The notes: generated by a model not told the origin, from the sequence alone. Counted from the first letter of the stretch, positions 1 to 9,760 are shown. The stretch is DNA of 57,826 nucleotides from Hyphomicrobiales bacterium (GCA_003135415.1 PLBP01000001.1:21496-79321), one strand, 5' to 3'. Program-made: numbers and translations.

Positions 1-2078
1 ATCATCGGGTTCACCGCCGGGCCCGCAGTGTCCTTGTAGGGATCGCCGACGGTGTCGCCGGTGATGGCGGCCTTGTGGGTTTCCGAGCCCTTGCCGCCAT
101 AGTGGCCGTCCTCGATGTATTTCTTGGCGTTGTCCCAGGCACCGCCGCCCGAGGTCATCGACACCGCGACGAAGAAGCCGGTGACGATCACGCCCAGGAG
201 CATCGCGCCGACCGCCGAGAACGCCTGGCTTTTGCCCGCGATCCAATAGACGAGGAAATAGACTACGATCGGCGACAGCACCGGCAGGAGCGAAGGGATG
301 ATCATCTCTTTGATTGCGGCGCGGGTGAGCAAATCGACCGCGCGCGAATAATCCGGCCGGTCGGTGCCCTTCATGATGCCGGGCTTCTCGCGGAATTGGC
401 GCCGCACTTCTTCCACGATGGAGCCTGCCGCGCGGCCCACTGCCATCATGCCCATCGAGCCGAAGAGATAGGGCAAGAGACCCCCGAACAAGAGGCCGAC
501 GACGACGTAAGGATTCGAGAGCGAGAAGTCGAGATTCACGCCCTGGAAGTAGGGGAAGCGGCTTGCATTCGAAATGAAATAGTTGAGGTCCGACGTATAG
601 GCCGCGAACAACACCAGCGCGCCGAGGCCGGCCGAGCCGATGGCATAGCCCTTGGTGATCGCTTTTGTGGTGTTGCCGACCGCGTCGAGGGCGTCGGTGG
701 ACTTCCGTACGTCCTTCGGGAGGCCCGCCATTTCGGCGATGCCGCCGGCATTGTCGGTCACCGGCCCGAAAGCGTCGAGCGCGACCACCATGCCGGCGAG
801 CGCGAGCATGGTGGTGACAGCAATCGCGATGCCGAAGAGGCCCGCGAGTTTAAAAGTAACAATGATGCCCGCGATGATGACGAGGGCGGGTAGTGCCGTC
901 GCCTCCATCGAAACCGCAAGGCCTTGGATGATGTTGGTGCCGTGGCCGGTGATCGACGCGGATGCGATCGACTTCACCGGGCGATAATCGGTGCCGGTAT
1001 AGTATTCGGTGATCCACACGATGAGGCCCGTCACCACTAGGCCGGCGACGCCGCACCAGAACAGCGCCTGGCCGGTGACGCTCACGCCGGTGGTGGTGGT
1101 GAGCGTGGTATCGAAACCGATCAGCCAGTAGGTCACCCCGGCAAGCCCCACGAGCGACAGCAGCGCGGATGCAATGAAGCCCTTATAGAGCGCGCCCATG
1201 ATCGACTGGCTCGCGCCGAGCTTCACGAAGAAGGTGCCGATGATCGAGGTGATGATACAGGCGCCGCAGATCGCGAGCGGATAAAGCAGCATCGAATTCA
1301 ACACCGGCGTGCCGGCGAAGAAGATCGACGCGAGCACCATGGTGGCGACCACCGTCACCGCATAGGTCTCGAACAGGTCCGCCGCCATGCCGGCGCAGTC
1401 GCCGACATTGTCGCCGACATTGTCGGCGATGGTCGCGGGATTGCGCGGATCGTCCTCGGGAATGCCCGCCTCGACCTTGCCGACGAGATCGCCGCCGACG
1501 TCGGCGCCCTTGGTAAAGATACCGCCGCCGAGCCGCGCGAAGATCGAAATCAGCGAAGCACCGAAGCCGAGCGCCACCAGCGCATTGACCACGACGCGGT
1601 CGTCCGGCCCGAAGCCGAGATAGCGGGTAAGCACGAGGAAGTAGCCGGCGACGCCGAGAAGCGCCAAGCCCGCGACCAGCATGCCGGTGATTGCGCCCGA
1701 CTTGAAGGCAAGCTCGAGACCGCCCGCGAGCGACTTGGTCGCCGCCTGCGCCGTGCGCACGTTGGCGCGCACCGAGACGTTCATGCCGATGAAGCCGGTC
1801 GCGCCCGAAAGGATCGCGCCGATCGCATAGCCGATCGCCACCGGCCAGCCGAGGAAATAGCCGACCACGATGAACACGACGATGCCGACCATGCCGATAG
1901 TGGTGTACTGGCGCTTGAGATAGGCCTGCGCGCCCTCGCGGATCGCGGCCGCGATCTCCTGCATGCGCGCGTTGCCCGCATCGGCCGAAAGCACGGAACG
2001 GGTCGCCCACACGCCGTAGACAAGCGCAAGCACGCCGCAAGCGATGATTACCCACAATGCATTCGTAGTCGCGGTCAT
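1..2078 (-). CDS. hppA: K+-independent H+-translocating membrane pyrophosphatase (3' end cut by window)
   Basis: This integral inner-membrane pump couples PPi hydrolysis to proton translocation. About 692 codons are visible from ATG at 2078, so only the last few residues lie outside the window. The PPi/Mg site DNVGDNVGD is present, as is the C-terminal [13 protein letters not shown] motif. Lys472 in the GNTTKA motif is the residue that separates K+-independent from K+-dependent (GNTTAA) enzymes, so the potassium-independent class is inferred. Many hydrophobic helices fit the 16-segment family fold. It lies 128 nt downstream of thiL on the same strand, but I saw no convincing terminator between them, so it may have its own promoter or share the upstream transcript. 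Family assignment is near certain. Confidence 0.96.
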   Translation of the reverse strand, partial: MTATTNALWVIIACGVLALVYGVWATRSVLSADAGNARMQEIAAAIREGAQAYLKRQYTTIGMVGIVVFIVVGYFLGWPVAIGYAIGAILSGATGFIGMNVSVRANVRTAQAATKSLAGGLELAFKSGAITGMLVAGLALLGVAGYFLVLTRYLGFGPDDRVVVNALVALGFGASLISIFARLGGGIFTKGADVGGDLVGKVEAGIPEDDPRNPATIADNVGDNVGDCAGMAADLFETYAVTVVATMVLASIFFAGTPVLNSMLLYPLAICGACIITSIIGTFFVKLGASQSIMGALYKGFIASALLSLVGLAGVTYWLIGFDTTLTTTTGVSVTGQALFWCGVAGLVVTGLIVWITEYYTGTDYRPVKSIASASITGHGTNIIQGLAVSMEATALPALVIIAGIIVTFKLAGLFGIAIAVTTMLALAGMVVALDAFGPVTDNAGGIAEMAGLPKDVRKSTDALDAVGNTTKAITKGYAIGSAGLGALVLFAAYTSDLNYFISNASRFPYFQGVNLDFSLSNPYVVVGLLFGGLLPYLFGSMGMMAVGRAAGSIVEEVRRQFREKPGIMKGTDRPDYSRAVDLLTRAAIKEMIIPSLLPVLSPIVVYFLVYWIAGKSQAFSAVGAMLLGVIVTGFFVAVSMTSGGGAWDNAKKYIEDGHYGGKGSETHKAAITGDTVGDPYKDTAGPAVNPM

Positions 2079-2206
2079 GAATCCCACCCGGTTGTTTTCT
2101 TTATGGAAGGCGGGTGGCGTAAGGCCCCCCGATGCGGCGCGGACCTTGCCAAAAACGGGCTGGCGACGCAACGCGCCGGAGCGAAATTTTCGCCGGTCCT
2201 CACACC

Positions 2207-3193
2207 TCAGAAGTGACTGAAGGACGGTTGTGAAAGCTCGATCGGACGGTTGTCGGGCCCAAGGATTTCGACGTCAGCGCCTGCGCTCACGGTGCCGATT
2301 TCGCTCAAAGCGATTCCCGCGGCCTTGGCGGCAGTTTGCAGGGCGGACAGCGCCGCGGGCGAAACGGCCGCGAGGATTTCATAATCGTCGCCGCCGGTGA
2401 GCACAGTTTTGAGTAGCGCCGGTTCCGTTGCCACCATCTTTTGTGCCGCCAGAGAAAGCGGCAGACGCTCGGTTTCGATTCGCGCCGAGACGCCGGAGGC
2501 CGCCGCAAGCTTCATCAGATCGCCCGCGAGGCCGTCGGAAATGTCGATGGCGGCACTCGCACGGGTGCGCAAGGCGCTCGCGAGCGCGACCCTCGGCTCG
2601 GGCAACAAGTAACGCCCTTGTAGATGCGCGCTTTCCTGCGGGCTTAATCCAGCGCGTGTCGCGCGAGCGGGCTCACGGCGTACGGCGAGACCAAGGGCGG
2701 CGTCGCCGATTGTCCCGGTGACAACGATCCGATCCCCTGCCCGCGCGCCTGAGCGTTTCACCATCGTGCCGTGCGGGAGAGTGCCGAAGGCAGAGATCGA
2801 TACGCTCAAAAGACCCGGCGTGTGATCGGTGTCGCCGCCTAAAAGCGGACAGCGATAGGTCTCGGCATCGGCGCCGAGTCCCTTTGCGAAGGATGCAAGC
2901 CATTTTTCGTCGGCCTTGGCGGGAAGCGCCAAGCTCAAAAGAAATCCCAACGGCTCGGCGCCCTTGGCGGCGAGATCAGAAAGATTGGCGCGCAATGCCT
3001 TCCGCGCCACGGCGTCGGCCGGATCGTCGGGGAAAAAATGTACGCTTTCGATCACGCCGTCGGTGGTGAGCACGAGGTCGGCGCCCGCGGGCGGCGTGAT
3101 TACCGCGGCGTCGTCGACGAGACCGAGCGCCGCCGGGTCGCGCGCGAGCGGCCGGAAGAAGCGTTCGATCAGCCGGTCCTCGCCGCTTGCCAT
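2207..3193 (-). CDS. thiL: Thiamine-monophosphate kinase
   Basis: ThiL phosphorylates thiamine monophosphate to the active cofactor thiamine diphosphate using ATP in the cytoplasm. The 328-residue product has the usual length. It opens with the family pattern [13 protein letters not shown] and continues with the acidic metal/ATP motif [14 protein letters not shown], then [24 protein letters not shown] and the second-domain motif [12 protein letters not shown]. It is the last gene of the riboflavin block and starts 3 nt after the nusB stop. The nusB-thiL pairing is common in Proteobacteria. The ATG at 3193 is the first in frame and leaves no overlap. Nothing looks degraded. Confidence 0.95.
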   Translation of the reverse strand: MASGEDRLIERFFRPLARDPAALGLVDDAAVITPPAGADLVLTTDGVIESVHFFPDDPADAVARKALRANLSDLAAKGAEPLGFLLSLALPAKADEKWLASFAKGLGADAETYRCPLLGGDTDHTPGLLSVSISAFGTLPHGTMVKRSGARAGDRIVVTGTIGDAALGLAVRREPARATRAGLSPQESAHLQGRYLLPEPRVALASALRTRASAAIDISDGLAGDLMKLAAASGVSARIETERLPLSLAAQKMVATEPALLKTVLTGGDDYEILAAVSPAALSALQTAAKAAGIALSEIGTVSAGADVEILGPDNRPIELSQPSFSHF

Positions 3194-3196
3194 CTC

Positions 3197-3670
3197 TCAC
3201 TCCCCGGGGGCTTGAAACTCCGCCGCGCGGGTCTGCCGCGCAAGCTTGTCGAGCACGGCGTTGACCATGCCGGTTTCCTCCTGGTCGAGGAAGGCGGCGG
3301 CGACGTCCACATATTCGTTGATGACGACGCGCGCCGGTACATCGGCACGGTGCGCGAGCTCGTAGGCCCCCGCGCGCAACACCGCGCGCAGGATCGCCTC
3401 GACGCGCTTGAGCGGCCAGTTTTCGGTCAGCACTTGGTCGACGAGCGGATCGATCGTGCGCTGCTCGCGCACGGTCCCGGTCACGATGTCGCGGAAAAAG
3501 GCGGCTTCCGCCTTGCGGTATTGGTCGCCTTCGACCTCGTGCCCGATCCAGTGATTTTCGAACTCGGCAAGGATGCTGGGAAGCGGCGTCGCCACGATGT
3601 CCATCTGGTAGAGCGCTTGCACCGCGGCGAGCCGGGCGGCGCTGCGGTCGCGGGTTTTCGCCGCGGCCAT
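3197..3670 (-). CDS. nusB: Transcription antitermination factor NusB
   Basis: NusB binds boxA RNA with NusE (ribosomal protein S10) in the rRNA antitermination complex. The 157-residue protein shows the family pattern RSAARLAAVQALYQMDI near the N-terminus. Further in come DPLVDQVLTENWPLKRVEAILRAVLRAGAYEL (cited in part) and a late NEYVDVAAAF segment. All fit the all-helical NusB fold. The gene lies between ribH and thiL with 3-nt spacers on both sides, so it is almost certainly translated from the same mRNA. The ribH-nusB order is widely conserved in bacteria. Confidence 0.95.
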   Translation of the reverse strand: MAAAKTRDRSAARLAAVQALYQMDIVATPLPSILAEFENHWIGHEVEGDQYRKAEAAFFRDIVTGTVREQRTIDPLVDQVLTENWPLKRVEAILRAVLRAGAYELAHRADVPARVVINEYVDVAAAFLDQEETGMVNAVLDKLARQTRAAEFQAPGE

Positions 3671-3673
3671 CGC

Positions 3674-4165
3674 CTAGCGGCCGGCGCGGGCGCGGGCGAT
3701 GCGCACGAGCGCGAGCGCGGCCGAAGCCGCGTAGCCGCCCACATTGCCCTCGGTGCGCCGCGCACGCGTCCAAGCCTGTTCCTCGGTATTCACGGTGAGG
3801 ACGCCGTTTCCGAGCGCGATCCGGCGGGCGACCGCGAGGTCCATCAGGGCCCGCGCGCAATTGTGCGAGACGATTTCGAAATGCTCGGTCTCGCCGCGGA
3901 TGACGCAGCCGAGCGCGACGATGCCGTCATAGGGCAGACCCGCATTGCCAGCGGCTTCCAGCGATATCGCCGCCGCCACCGGGATTTCAAGCGCGCCCGG
4001 CACCGCGATCGGATCGAACTTGACGCGCGCCATTTCCAGGCGCGCGAGCGCACCGGCGACCAGCTCGTCGGCGATCTCCTCGTGGAAGCGCGACTCGATC
4101 AAGAGAATACGGGCGCCGATGATCGGCGTTTCGTCCGGCAGCCGCTTTGGTTTTGTCTGTGCCAT
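3674..4165 (-). CDS. ribH: 6,7-dimethyl-8-ribityllumazine synthase
   Basis: RibH condenses 5-amino-6-ribitylamino-uracil with 3,4-dihydroxy-2-butanone 4-phosphate to form lumazine, the penultimate step of riboflavin synthesis. The 163-residue product has the normal length. Typical motifs are VPGALEIPVAA, the substrate loop GCVIRGETEHFEIVS, and GVLTVNTEEQAWTRA near the end. It lies 27 nt after ribE and 3 nt before nusB on the minus strand. No FMN riboswitch was seen in front of this block, so its expression probably follows the upstream nrdR/ribD promoter. Confidence 0.95.
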   Translation of the reverse strand: MAQTKPKRLPDETPIIGARILLIESRFHEEIADELVAGALARLEMARVKFDPIAVPGALEIPVAAAISLEAAGNAGLPYDGIVALGCVIRGETEHFEIVSHNCARALMDLAVARRIALGNGVLTVNTEEQAWTRARRTEGNVGGYAASAALALVRIARARAGR

Positions 4166-4192
4166 CGATTCTGTCCGAACTCCGGCCTTGAG

Positions 4193-4804
4193 CTACAGGG
4201 CCGGGCTTTTCTCCGCAAGCCGGGCGGCGTAGCGCGCCATCAGATCGACTTCGAGATTGACCTCGACGCCGGACTTGATTGTTTTCCAGTTCGTAACGGC
4301 GAGCGTGTGCGGGATGATGAACACGCCGAATTCCTCGCCCTTGACCTCGTTCACGGTGAGCGAAATGCCGTCGAGCGTAACCGAGCCTTTCGCGGCGATG
4401 AAACGCGCGAGCGCCTTCTGCGCACGCAACCGGATGCGCGCTATATCGCCGAGGTTTTCGCGCAAAGTGACCCGCGCAACGCCATCGACATGGCCAGTAA
4501 CGATATGGCCGCCGAGCTCGCCGCCAATCTTGAGCGCGCGCTCGAGATTGATTTTCTTGCCGACCTTCCATTGCACGACGGTCGTGAGTTGCAGCGTCTC
4601 CGCGCCGGCCTCGACCTCGAACCAGCTTCCCTTCGATCCCCCGCCCTTGGCAACGACCGTCATGCAGATTCCGTCGCACAGGATCGAGGCGCCGATCGCG
4701 ATGCTGCGCGCGGGATAACGGCTCGAAATGCGCAAGCGCTTGAGTCCTCGCGCGTGCTTCACCGAAGCAAGCACGCCGAGATCGCTGACGATGCCGGTGA
4801 ACAA
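4193..4804 (-). CDS. ribE: Riboflavin synthase, alpha subunit
   Basis: This enzyme dismutates two lumazine molecules to riboflavin and the pyrimidine precursor. The 203-residue protein starts MFTGIVSDLG, the standard N-terminus, and carries the two tandem lumazine-binding barrels. The first has SILCDGICMTV near residue 45 and the second has GSVTLDGISLTVNEV near residue 140. Between them is the conserved GGHIVTGHVDGVA. It sits 3 nt after ribD. Together with ribD and ribH it completes the late pathway; no ribA or ribB gene is in the window. Confidence 0.95.
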   Translation of the reverse strand: MFTGIVSDLGVLASVKHARGLKRLRISSRYPARSIAIGASILCDGICMTVVAKGGGSKGSWFEVEAGAETLQLTTVVQWKVGKKINLERALKIGGELGGHIVTGHVDGVARVTLRENLGDIARIRLRAQKALARFIAAKGSVTLDGISLTVNEVKGEEFGVFIIPHTLAVTNWKTIKSGVEVNLEVDLMARYAARLAEKSPAL

Positions 4805-4807
4805 GCG

Positions 4808-5956
4808 CTAACTCCGAAACAGATGCATGAGGGTGTCTTCGCCGGCGGAACGCCGCTCGAGAAGCGCGAAACGCGGATTCTCCAAAAGCGCCGACAGCGG
4901 CATCGCTTCAAGCGCCGGGATCGCATCGTCGCCGAGCGTCTTCGGCGAGCGCACGATCACTGCCTCGTCGACAAGATTGGCGCGGAGAAGTGCTGCCGAA
5001 AGAATCGGGCCGCCTTCCACCAACACTCGCGTGATCTCGCGCGTCGCGAGCAGCCACAGCGCCTCGCCGAGATCGACCTTTCCGCCCGCGGCGGAAACGC
5101 GCATCACCTGCGCGCCGGCCGCTTCCAAGTCGCGTTGCGGATCGAGCGGGGCGTCGGGCCGCGCGACAATCCAGAGCGGAATTTCCTTCGCCGTCTTCAC
5201 GAGCCGCGAGGAAAGCGGCGTGCGCAACAGGCCGTCGAGCACGATGCGGATCGGCGAGCGGTCCGCCATCCCCGGCAGGCGGCAATTGAGCATGGGGTCG
5301 TCGGCGAGCACGGTGCCAACGCCGACCAGCACCGCGTCCGAGGTCGCACGCAGCATGTGCGCCTCGTCGCGCGATCGCTTGCAGGAAATATCGGCGGGCT
5401 TCCTGCCCGCGAGCCCGGTCTTGCCGTCGGCGGAGACGGCGAGCTTCAAGATCACATGTACGCGTCCGTCGCGCATGCGGCGGATGTGACCGGCATGCGC
5501 GCGCCTCGCTTCCGCTTCGCCCGGCCCGACCGTCACCGCGACGCCGGCCTCGCGGAGCCGCGCGACACCCCTGCCCCCGGTCCCGGGGTTGGGGTCTTCG
5601 AGCGCGATCACCACGCGCTTGATGCCGGCCTTGATGATCGTGTCGGTGCAAGGCTCGCCGCGGCCGTGCGGCACGCAGGGCTCGAGCGTCACGTAAATCG
5701 CAGCACCCTTGGCCGCGACACCCGCGCTTCTCAGCGCTTCCGCCTCGGCATGGGGCCTGCCGCCGCGCGCGGTAAAGCCGCGGCTGACGACGATCGGCGC
5801 GCCCTCTTGCCAGCGCAGCACCAGCGCGCCGACCGCGGGATTGGGAAAGGTCTGGCCGAGATTTCTTCGACCGACCGAAAGGGCCGCCGCCATCAATCGC
5901 TCGTCCCAGGCTTTCGCGCCGGACGGCGAAGCGTCGGCCCTTAGCGGCAGGCTCAT
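4808..5956 (-). CDS. ribD: Bifunctional riboflavin deaminase/reductase
   Basis: RibD deaminates and then reduces the pyrimidine intermediate of riboflavin synthesis. The N-terminal zinc deaminase domain shows HAEAEAL and, further on, [15 protein letters not shown], the HAE and PCxxxGxxxxC zinc ligands, at about residues 70-110. The reductase domain begins near residue 165 with [13 protein letters not shown] and ends with the NADPH-domain motif [14 protein letters not shown]. The length of 382 residues is typical. Its ATG overlaps the nrdR stop codon (ATGA), so translational coupling is likely. The nrdR-ribD order is common in Proteobacteria. Confidence 0.95.
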   Translation of the reverse strand: MSLPLRADASPSGAKAWDERLMAAALSVGRRNLGQTFPNPAVGALVLRWQEGAPIVVSRGFTARGGRPHAEAEALRSAGVAAKGAAIYVTLEPCVPHGRGEPCTDTIIKAGIKRVVIALEDPNPGTGGRGVARLREAGVAVTVGPGEAEARRAHAGHIRRMRDGRVHVILKLAVSADGKTGLAGRKPADISCKRSRDEAHMLRATSDAVLVGVGTVLADDPMLNCRLPGMADRSPIRIVLDGLLRTPLSSRLVKTAKEIPLWIVARPDAPLDPQRDLEAAGAQVMRVSAAGGKVDLGEALWLLATREITRVLVEGGPILSAALLRANLVDEAVIVRSPKTLGDDAIPALEAMPLSALLENPRFALLERRSAGEDTLMHLFRS

Positions 5957-6429
5957 CCCGGGCTCTTCGCGCGCTCGGGTTCGGGCGAAAGCTCGTCGAG
6001 CACTTTCTCGAAATCCTTTGGCTCGCGAAAATTGCGATAGACCGAGGCGAAGCGCACATAGGCGACGTCGTCGAGCTGCTTCAGCCCCTCCATCACCAGC
6101 TCGCCGATCATCGACGAGGCGATCTCGTTTTCGCCCGTGCTCTCTAATCTCCGCACGATGCCGGTCACCATGCGCTCGATCCGCTCCGGGTCCACTGGAC
6201 GCTTGCGCAACGCGATTTCAACCGAGCGCACCAGCTTATCGCGGTCGAAGGGGATGCGCCGGCCGTTGCGCTTCAGCACCACGAGCTCGCGCAGCTGCAC
6301 GCGCTCGAATGTCGTAAAGCGGCCGCCGCAGGAGGGGCACACGCGCCGCCGCCGGATCGCGGCCGAATCCTCGGTTGGCCGCGAGTCCTTCACTTGCGTG
6401 TCGAGCGTGCTGCAATAGGGACAACGCAT
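5953..6429 (-). CDS. nrdR: Transcriptional repressor NrdR
   Basis: NrdR represses ribonucleotide reductase genes when its ATP-cone domain senses high dATP/ATP. The 158-residue protein starts [18 protein letters not shown] and has the zinc ribbon with Cys3, Cys6, Cys31 and Cys34. The ATP cone follows from about residue 49 ([18 protein letters not shown]). Its own targets (nrd genes with NrdR boxes) are not in the window. It starts 7 nt after the glyA stop and overlaps ribD by 4 nt. The glyA-nrdR neighbourhood is conserved in alphaproteobacteria. Confidence 0.96.
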   Translation of the reverse strand: MRCPYCSTLDTQVKDSRPTEDSAAIRRRRVCPSCGGRFTTFERVQLRELVVLKRNGRRIPFDRDKLVRSVEIALRKRPVDPERIERMVTGIVRRLESTGENEIASSMIGELVMEGLKQLDDVAYVRFASVYRNFREPKDFEKVLDELSPEPERAKSPG

Positions 6430-6436
6430 GATGCGC

Positions 6437-7744
6437 TCAGCGATAGATCGGGAAGCGCGACAACAGCGTCTTCACCTTTTCGCGCACGGCGCCCTCGACG
6501 AGCGCGTCCTCGTCGACGCCCTTTTGCGAAAGCACATTCAGCACCTCGGCGATGAAGTTGCCGACCTCCTGGAATTCCTTCACGCCGAAGCCGCGCGTGG
6601 TGCAAGCGGGCGAGCCGAGCCGGATGCCGGAGGTCACCGTCGGCTTTTCGGGATCGAACGGGATCTCGTTCTTGTTGCAGGTGATATGTGCGCGCTCGAG
6701 CGCCTCCTCCGCGACCTTGCCGGTGAGGCTCTTCGGCCTGAGATCGACGAGCATCAGGTGCGTGTCGGTGCCGCCCGAGACGATGGCGAAGCCATGACCG
6801 CGCAAATTTTCGGCGAGCGCCTTGGCGCTCTCGACGACGCTCTTCACATAGAACTTGTAGTCGGTCGAAAGCGCCTCGCCGAAGGCGACCGCCTTCGCCG
6901 CGATCACGTGCATTAAGGGGCCGCCCTGCAGGCCGGGGAATACGGCCGAGTTGATCTTCTTCGCCAGGTTTTCGTCGTTGGTGAGTACCAAGCCGCCGCG
7001 CGGGCCGCGCAGCGTCTTGTGCGTCGTCGCGGTGACGACGTGGGCGTGCGGGAACGGGCTCGGATGCGCGCCGCCGGCGACGAGGCCAGCGAAGTGCGCC
7101 ATATCGACCATGAAGATCGCGCCGACGCCGTTCGCGATCTTGCGGAAGCGCGCGAAATCGATCACGCGTGGATAGGCGGAGCCGCCGGCGATAATGACTT
7201 TCGGCTTCACTTCGCGCGCAAGCTTCTCGACCTCGTCATAGTCGATGCGCTGGTCATCGCGCCGCACGCCGTAGGGAACCGCCTTGAACCACTTGCCCGA
7301 CATGTTCACGGGCGAGCCATGGGTGAGGTGCCCGCCGGCCGCGAGGTTCAGGCCCATATAGGTATTGCCCGGCTTCATCGTGGCCATGAACACGGCCTGG
7401 TTCGCTTGGCTCCCGGAATGCGGCTGCACGTTGGCGAAGCCGCAGTTGAAAAGTTTTTTCGCCCGCTCGATGGCCAGCTGCTCGACCACGTCGACCCACT
7501 GGCAACCGCCGTAATAGCGCTTGCCCGGATAGCCCTCGGCATATTTGTTGGTGAGCACCGAGCCCTGCGCCTCCAAAACGGCGCGCGAGACGATGTTCTC
7601 CGACGCGATCAGCTCGATCTCGTTTTGCTGGCGGCCAAGCTCGCCGCGGATCGCCGCGAACAGCTCGGGGTCCGTCTCCTCGACGCCCGCCGAGAAGAAA
7701 CGCTCTGAAGCGTCACGATCCCGCGTGACGTCGCTCACGGCCAT
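6437..7744 (-). CDS. glyA: Serine hydroxymethyltransferase
   Basis: GlyA is the PLP enzyme that interconverts serine and glycine and supplies 5,10-methylene-tetrahydrofolate. The 435-residue length is typical. Motifs include [26 protein letters not shown], the active-site lysine segment [14 protein letters not shown], and [13 protein letters not shown]. It is the first gene of the nrdR-rib-nusB-thiL block on the minus strand. About 100 nt separate it from the DUF6898 gene upstream, room enough for a promoter. The ATG at 7744 gives the standard start with a short N-terminal extension. Confidence 0.97.
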   Translation of the reverse strand: MAVSDVTRDRDASERFFSAGVEETDPELFAAIRGELGRQQNEIELIASENIVSRAVLEAQGSVLTNKYAEGYPGKRYYGGCQWVDVVEQLAIERAKKLFNCGFANVQPHSGSQANQAVFMATMKPGNTYMGLNLAAGGHLTHGSPVNMSGKWFKAVPYGVRRDDQRIDYDEVEKLAREVKPKVIIAGGSAYPRVIDFARFRKIANGVGAIFMVDMAHFAGLVAGGAHPSPFPHAHVVTATTHKTLRGPRGGLVLTNDENLAKKINSAVFPGLQGGPLMHVIAAKAVAFGEALSTDYKFYVKSVVESAKALAENLRGHGFAIVSGGTDTHLMLVDLRPKSLTGKVAEEALERAHITCNKNEIPFDPEKPTVTSGIRLGSPACTTRGFGVKEFQEVGNFIAEVLNVLSQKGVDEDALVEGAVREKVKTLLSRFPIYR

Positions 7745-7844
7745 GGTCGGCTCCGTTCACTTGAAGTCGGCGGCCCACGCCCGCGGCCGGCCGCTTCAGG
7801 GCCGGATAGCATACCGAAACCCTAAAATGAAGCGTATCCCGCCC

Positions 7845-8042
7845 CTAGGGGGCTCTATCGGTGGAGAGACGCCGCTTAAGCTTGGCGATGGCCAATTCCT
7901 CGAGCGCGCGGGGCGGCGTGGTCGCCGGCCCGAATACAATGACCTCGGTGCCAGTGGCAACGTCGACCGCCGCCACCCGGACCACGGAGCCCACGGGGCG
8001 CATCTCGATAATGACTTCGCCTGCCCCGGCCTTTGCGGTCAT
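7845..8042 (-). CDS. Small DUF6898-like protein
   Basis: This 65-residue cytoplasmic protein reads roughly as a two-strand beta unit (EVIIEMRPVGSVVRVAAVD, TGTEVIVFGP) followed by a basic helix (LEELAIAKLKRRL). I recognise it as the small family annotated DUF6898 next to glyA in Rhizobiales. Its function is unknown. The open frame extends upstream to 8198, but that part would run through the terminator at 8160-8189. The internal ATG at 8042 begins the protein-like sequence and is therefore chosen. The ribosome-binding site is weak (GAGGCC). Constant proximity to glyA suggests co-expression only. Confidence 0.7.
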   Translation of the reverse strand: MTAKAGAGEVIIEMRPVGSVVRVAAVDVATGTEVIVFGPATTPPRALEELAIAKLKRRLSTDRAP

Positions 8043-8159
8043 GGTGGCCTCGCGCGACTCGGTGGCACATGATGGGCTTCTCAACCCAGCCACACAATGC
8101 GCGCGGCCGTTGCCGCCGGATCGAGATTTTAGCGAAACATTCCGCGGAACGGCGCCGAT

Positions 8160-8189
8160 AAAAAAGAGGCCCGGGCGAAGCCGGGCCTC
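8160..8189 (-). terminator. Rho-independent terminator after the L,D-transpeptidase gene
   Basis: A perfect 9-bp stem (GAGGCCCGG / CCGGGCCTC) with a 6-nt loop is followed, on the minus strand, by six T residues. It begins six bases past the stop codon of the L,D-transpeptidase gene and separates it from the DUF6898-glyA block. Confidence 0.9.
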
Positions 8190-8194
8190 GTGAT

Positions 8195-8956
8195 TCATTC
8201 ATCCCTTCCGCCATAACCCGGCGGATAGGACGGATAGCCGTAGAGCGGCTGGCGCGGAGGCGGCGGCGGAGCATATTGCGGCTGAACATATTGTGGTGGG
8301 CCGTAATCGCGATCAGCGTCGTAGCGCGGCCGATAATTCGGCTGCGGATATTGCGCCCGCGGATCGATGTAGCGCCGCTCCGGCTGCCGGTCACTTCGAT
8401 CGTAGCGCTCGGCATAGCCGGGATTGTCCTGGACATTCGGGTCGAGCGCGGGCGGTAGCTGCTGTTCGCGCGCCAGATTGTTATTTTGGCGAGTGCCGGC
8501 ATCAGGCCGCGCGAGCGCCGCCACTTCGCTCCCGATCAGCGTGACCTTGGTGTGAAGAACGCCGTCCTCTTGCACGAGGCCGTAGAGTGTTTCTGCGTTC
8601 GCCACCGACAGCCGCACGCAGCCGTGGCTAACCGGCCTTCCGAGATGCTGGGCGTCGTTGGTGCCGTGAATGGCGTGGCCGATCTTGGTGAAAAAAATCG
8701 AATACGGCATCGGCGCGTCGTCCCACTCCTTGGAAAAATGATCCGCCTCCATGCGGAAAGCGGTGAAGGCGCCCGATGGCGACGCATAGCCACGGCGCCC
8801 GGTTGAGACCGGCCAATTGTACAGGAGCACGCCGTCGCGCTTGACGGTCATTCGCTGCGCACTCTTGTCGACGATGACGGAGATTTCGGCGCGCGCGGCA
8901 TTCGCGGCAAATACGGCGGCAGCTGAGGCAACGGCCAGAACGCGAACCAGACGCAT
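8195..8956 (-). CDS. Exported L,D-transpeptidase (YkuD family)
   Basis: It probably makes 3-3 peptidoglycan cross-links or anchors proteins to the wall in the periplasm. The start at 8956 is preferred over an upstream ATG because it gives a clean signal peptide (MRLVRVLAVASAAAVFAANA) and follows a strong Shine-Dalgarno (GAGGGTAACG). The YkuD core runs from about residue 25 to 135, with His97 and the catalytic motif SHGCVRL (His111, Cys113). The last ~110 residues are low-complexity, rich in Pro, Tyr, Arg and Asp, likely a disordered wall-facing tail. It lies next to an LdtR-like regulator, the same pairing as ldtP/ldtR in Liberibacter. It is bounded by terminators on both sides, so it is monocistronic. 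Confidence 0.9.
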   Translation of the reverse strand: MRLVRVLAVASAAAVFAANAARAEISVIVDKSAQRMTVKRDGVLLYNWPVSTGRRGYASPSGAFTAFRMEADHFSKEWDDAPMPYSIFFTKIGHAIHGTNDAQHLGRPVSHGCVRLSVANAETLYGLVQEDGVLHTKVTLIGSEVAALARPDAGTRQNNNLAREQQLPPALDPNVQDNPGYAERYDRSDRQPERRYIDPRAQYPQPNYRPRYDADRDYGPPQYVQPQYAPPPPPRQPLYGYPSYPPGYGGRDE

Positions 8957-9017
8957 CGTTACCCTCAAACGCGCGATCCTCGGCCCGCGCCTACTCAAGC
9001 CGCCGACGGGGAGGATA

Positions 9018-9039
9018 GCCGCGAATAGCGATTAGCGGC
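9018..9039. promoter_or_regulatory. Candidate operator: 22-bp palindrome upstream of the L,D-transpeptidase gene
   Basis: The two 11-base halves match in 9 of 11 positions when one is reverse-complemented. It sits 62-83 nt upstream of the transpeptidase ATG and downstream of the regulator's terminator, the only promoter space available to that gene. MarR-family dimers bind palindromes of about this size. That this one binds the neighbouring LdtR-like protein is inference. Confidence 0.4.
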
Positions 9040-9068
9040 AATAAAGGCGGCACGAAAAAGGCGGGCGC

Positions 9069-9101
9069 AAAAAAGAGACCCGGGATGAACCGGGCCTCTT
9101 T
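9069..9101 (-). terminator. Rho-independent terminator after the MarR-type regulator gene
   Basis: A 12-position stem (AAAGAG, one G-U wobble on the transcript, CCCGG) with a 6-nt loop ends in TTTTTT on the minus strand. It lies about 35 nt past the regulator's stop codon. Its stem and loop resemble those of the neighbouring terminator at 8160-8189, so the two may share an origin. Confidence 0.85.
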
Positions 9102-9134
9102 CTTCCGCCTTTTTTCTTCAGCTTTGGCGTTTCC

Positions 9135-9650
9135 TCACAAGCGATAGAGAATCTGGTCGGTCCAGAAGCGCTCGAGCCGCTGCAGCGCCTTGTTCAGGAC
9201 CTGCAGGTCGCCGGTGCCGATGCCGCCCACCTGCTCGATGGTGCGGACGTGTTTCTGGTAGAGTTCCTCGACGATCTTCTGCACTTCCCGGCCCTTTTCA
9301 GTCAGGCTGATACGCACCGAACGGCGATCGACCCGCGAACGGGAGTGATGCAGATAATCCATCTCGACGAGCTTCTTGAGATTGTAGGAGACGTTGGAGC
9401 CGAGATAGTAGCCGCGCGAGCGCAATTCGCCCGCGGTCAGCTCCGAGTCGCCGATATTGAACAACAACAGCGCTTGCACGCTGTTGATGTCCGATCGTCC
9501 GCGACGATCGAATTCGTCCTTGATCACGTCGAGGAGCCTGCGATGCAGACGCTCGACCAGAGTCAGGGCCTCGAGATAGGGCGTTTTCAGCTCATCGTGC
9601 TGATGCCCTTCCGGCATGGCGGCTTCCGCCGCACGCGCGAGATTTTTCAT
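9135..9650 (-). CDS. LdtR-like MarR family transcriptional regulator
   Basis: This 171-residue protein has a winged helix-turn-helix in the middle (SVQALLLFNIGDSELTAGEL, then GYYLGSNVSYNLKKLVEMDY). A basic wing follows ([20 protein letters not shown]), and long terminal helices would form the dimer interface. The start at 9650 is chosen because it follows a good ribosome-binding site (GTGAGGCG); the open frame upstream to 9959 is not protein-like. Known family: LdtR of Candidatus Liberibacter asiaticus controls the L,D-transpeptidase gene ldtP. The same two genes are adjacent here, so control of the neighbouring transpeptidase is a strong inference. The 250-nt upstream region holds a further palindrome that may serve autoregulation. 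Confidence 0.88.
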   Translation of the reverse strand: MKNLARAAEAAMPEGHQHDELKTPYLEALTLVERLHRRLLDVIKDEFDRRGRSDINSVQALLLFNIGDSELTAGELRSRGYYLGSNVSYNLKKLVEMDYLHHSRSRVDRRSVRISLTEKGREVQKIVEELYQKHVRTIEQVGGIGTGDLQVLNKALQRLERFWTDQILYRL

Positions 9651-9743
9651 TTGACGCCTCACAAAATTTCCTGTGACGGCGGGTGTTTCTTCCCCGCTCT
9701 TGACAGCCTTTGTATCGAACACGCGCAAAGGAAGCTTTAAATT

Positions 9744-9760
9744 GGAAGATAAATTCTTCC
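9744..9760. promoter_or_regulatory. Possible operator in the promoter region of the MarR regulator
   Basis: A perfect inverted repeat, GGAAGA-TAAAT-TCTTCC, lies in an A+T-rich stretch 94-110 nt upstream of the regulator's start codon. The arms do not match the palindrome in front of the transpeptidase gene, so a shared binding protein is not demonstrated. Confidence 0.25.

Noticed and set aside
2079-2206. Terminator between thiL and hppA
   Set aside because: A small GCGAAA/TTTCGC palindrome exists, but it has no G+C-rich stem or T-run, so it was not called.
3038-5944. A 968-codon open frame on the plus strand
   Set aside because: It runs antisense through nusB, ribH, ribE and ribD. Its His/Arg/Asp-rich product has no domain, which is typical of shadow frames in high-GC DNA.
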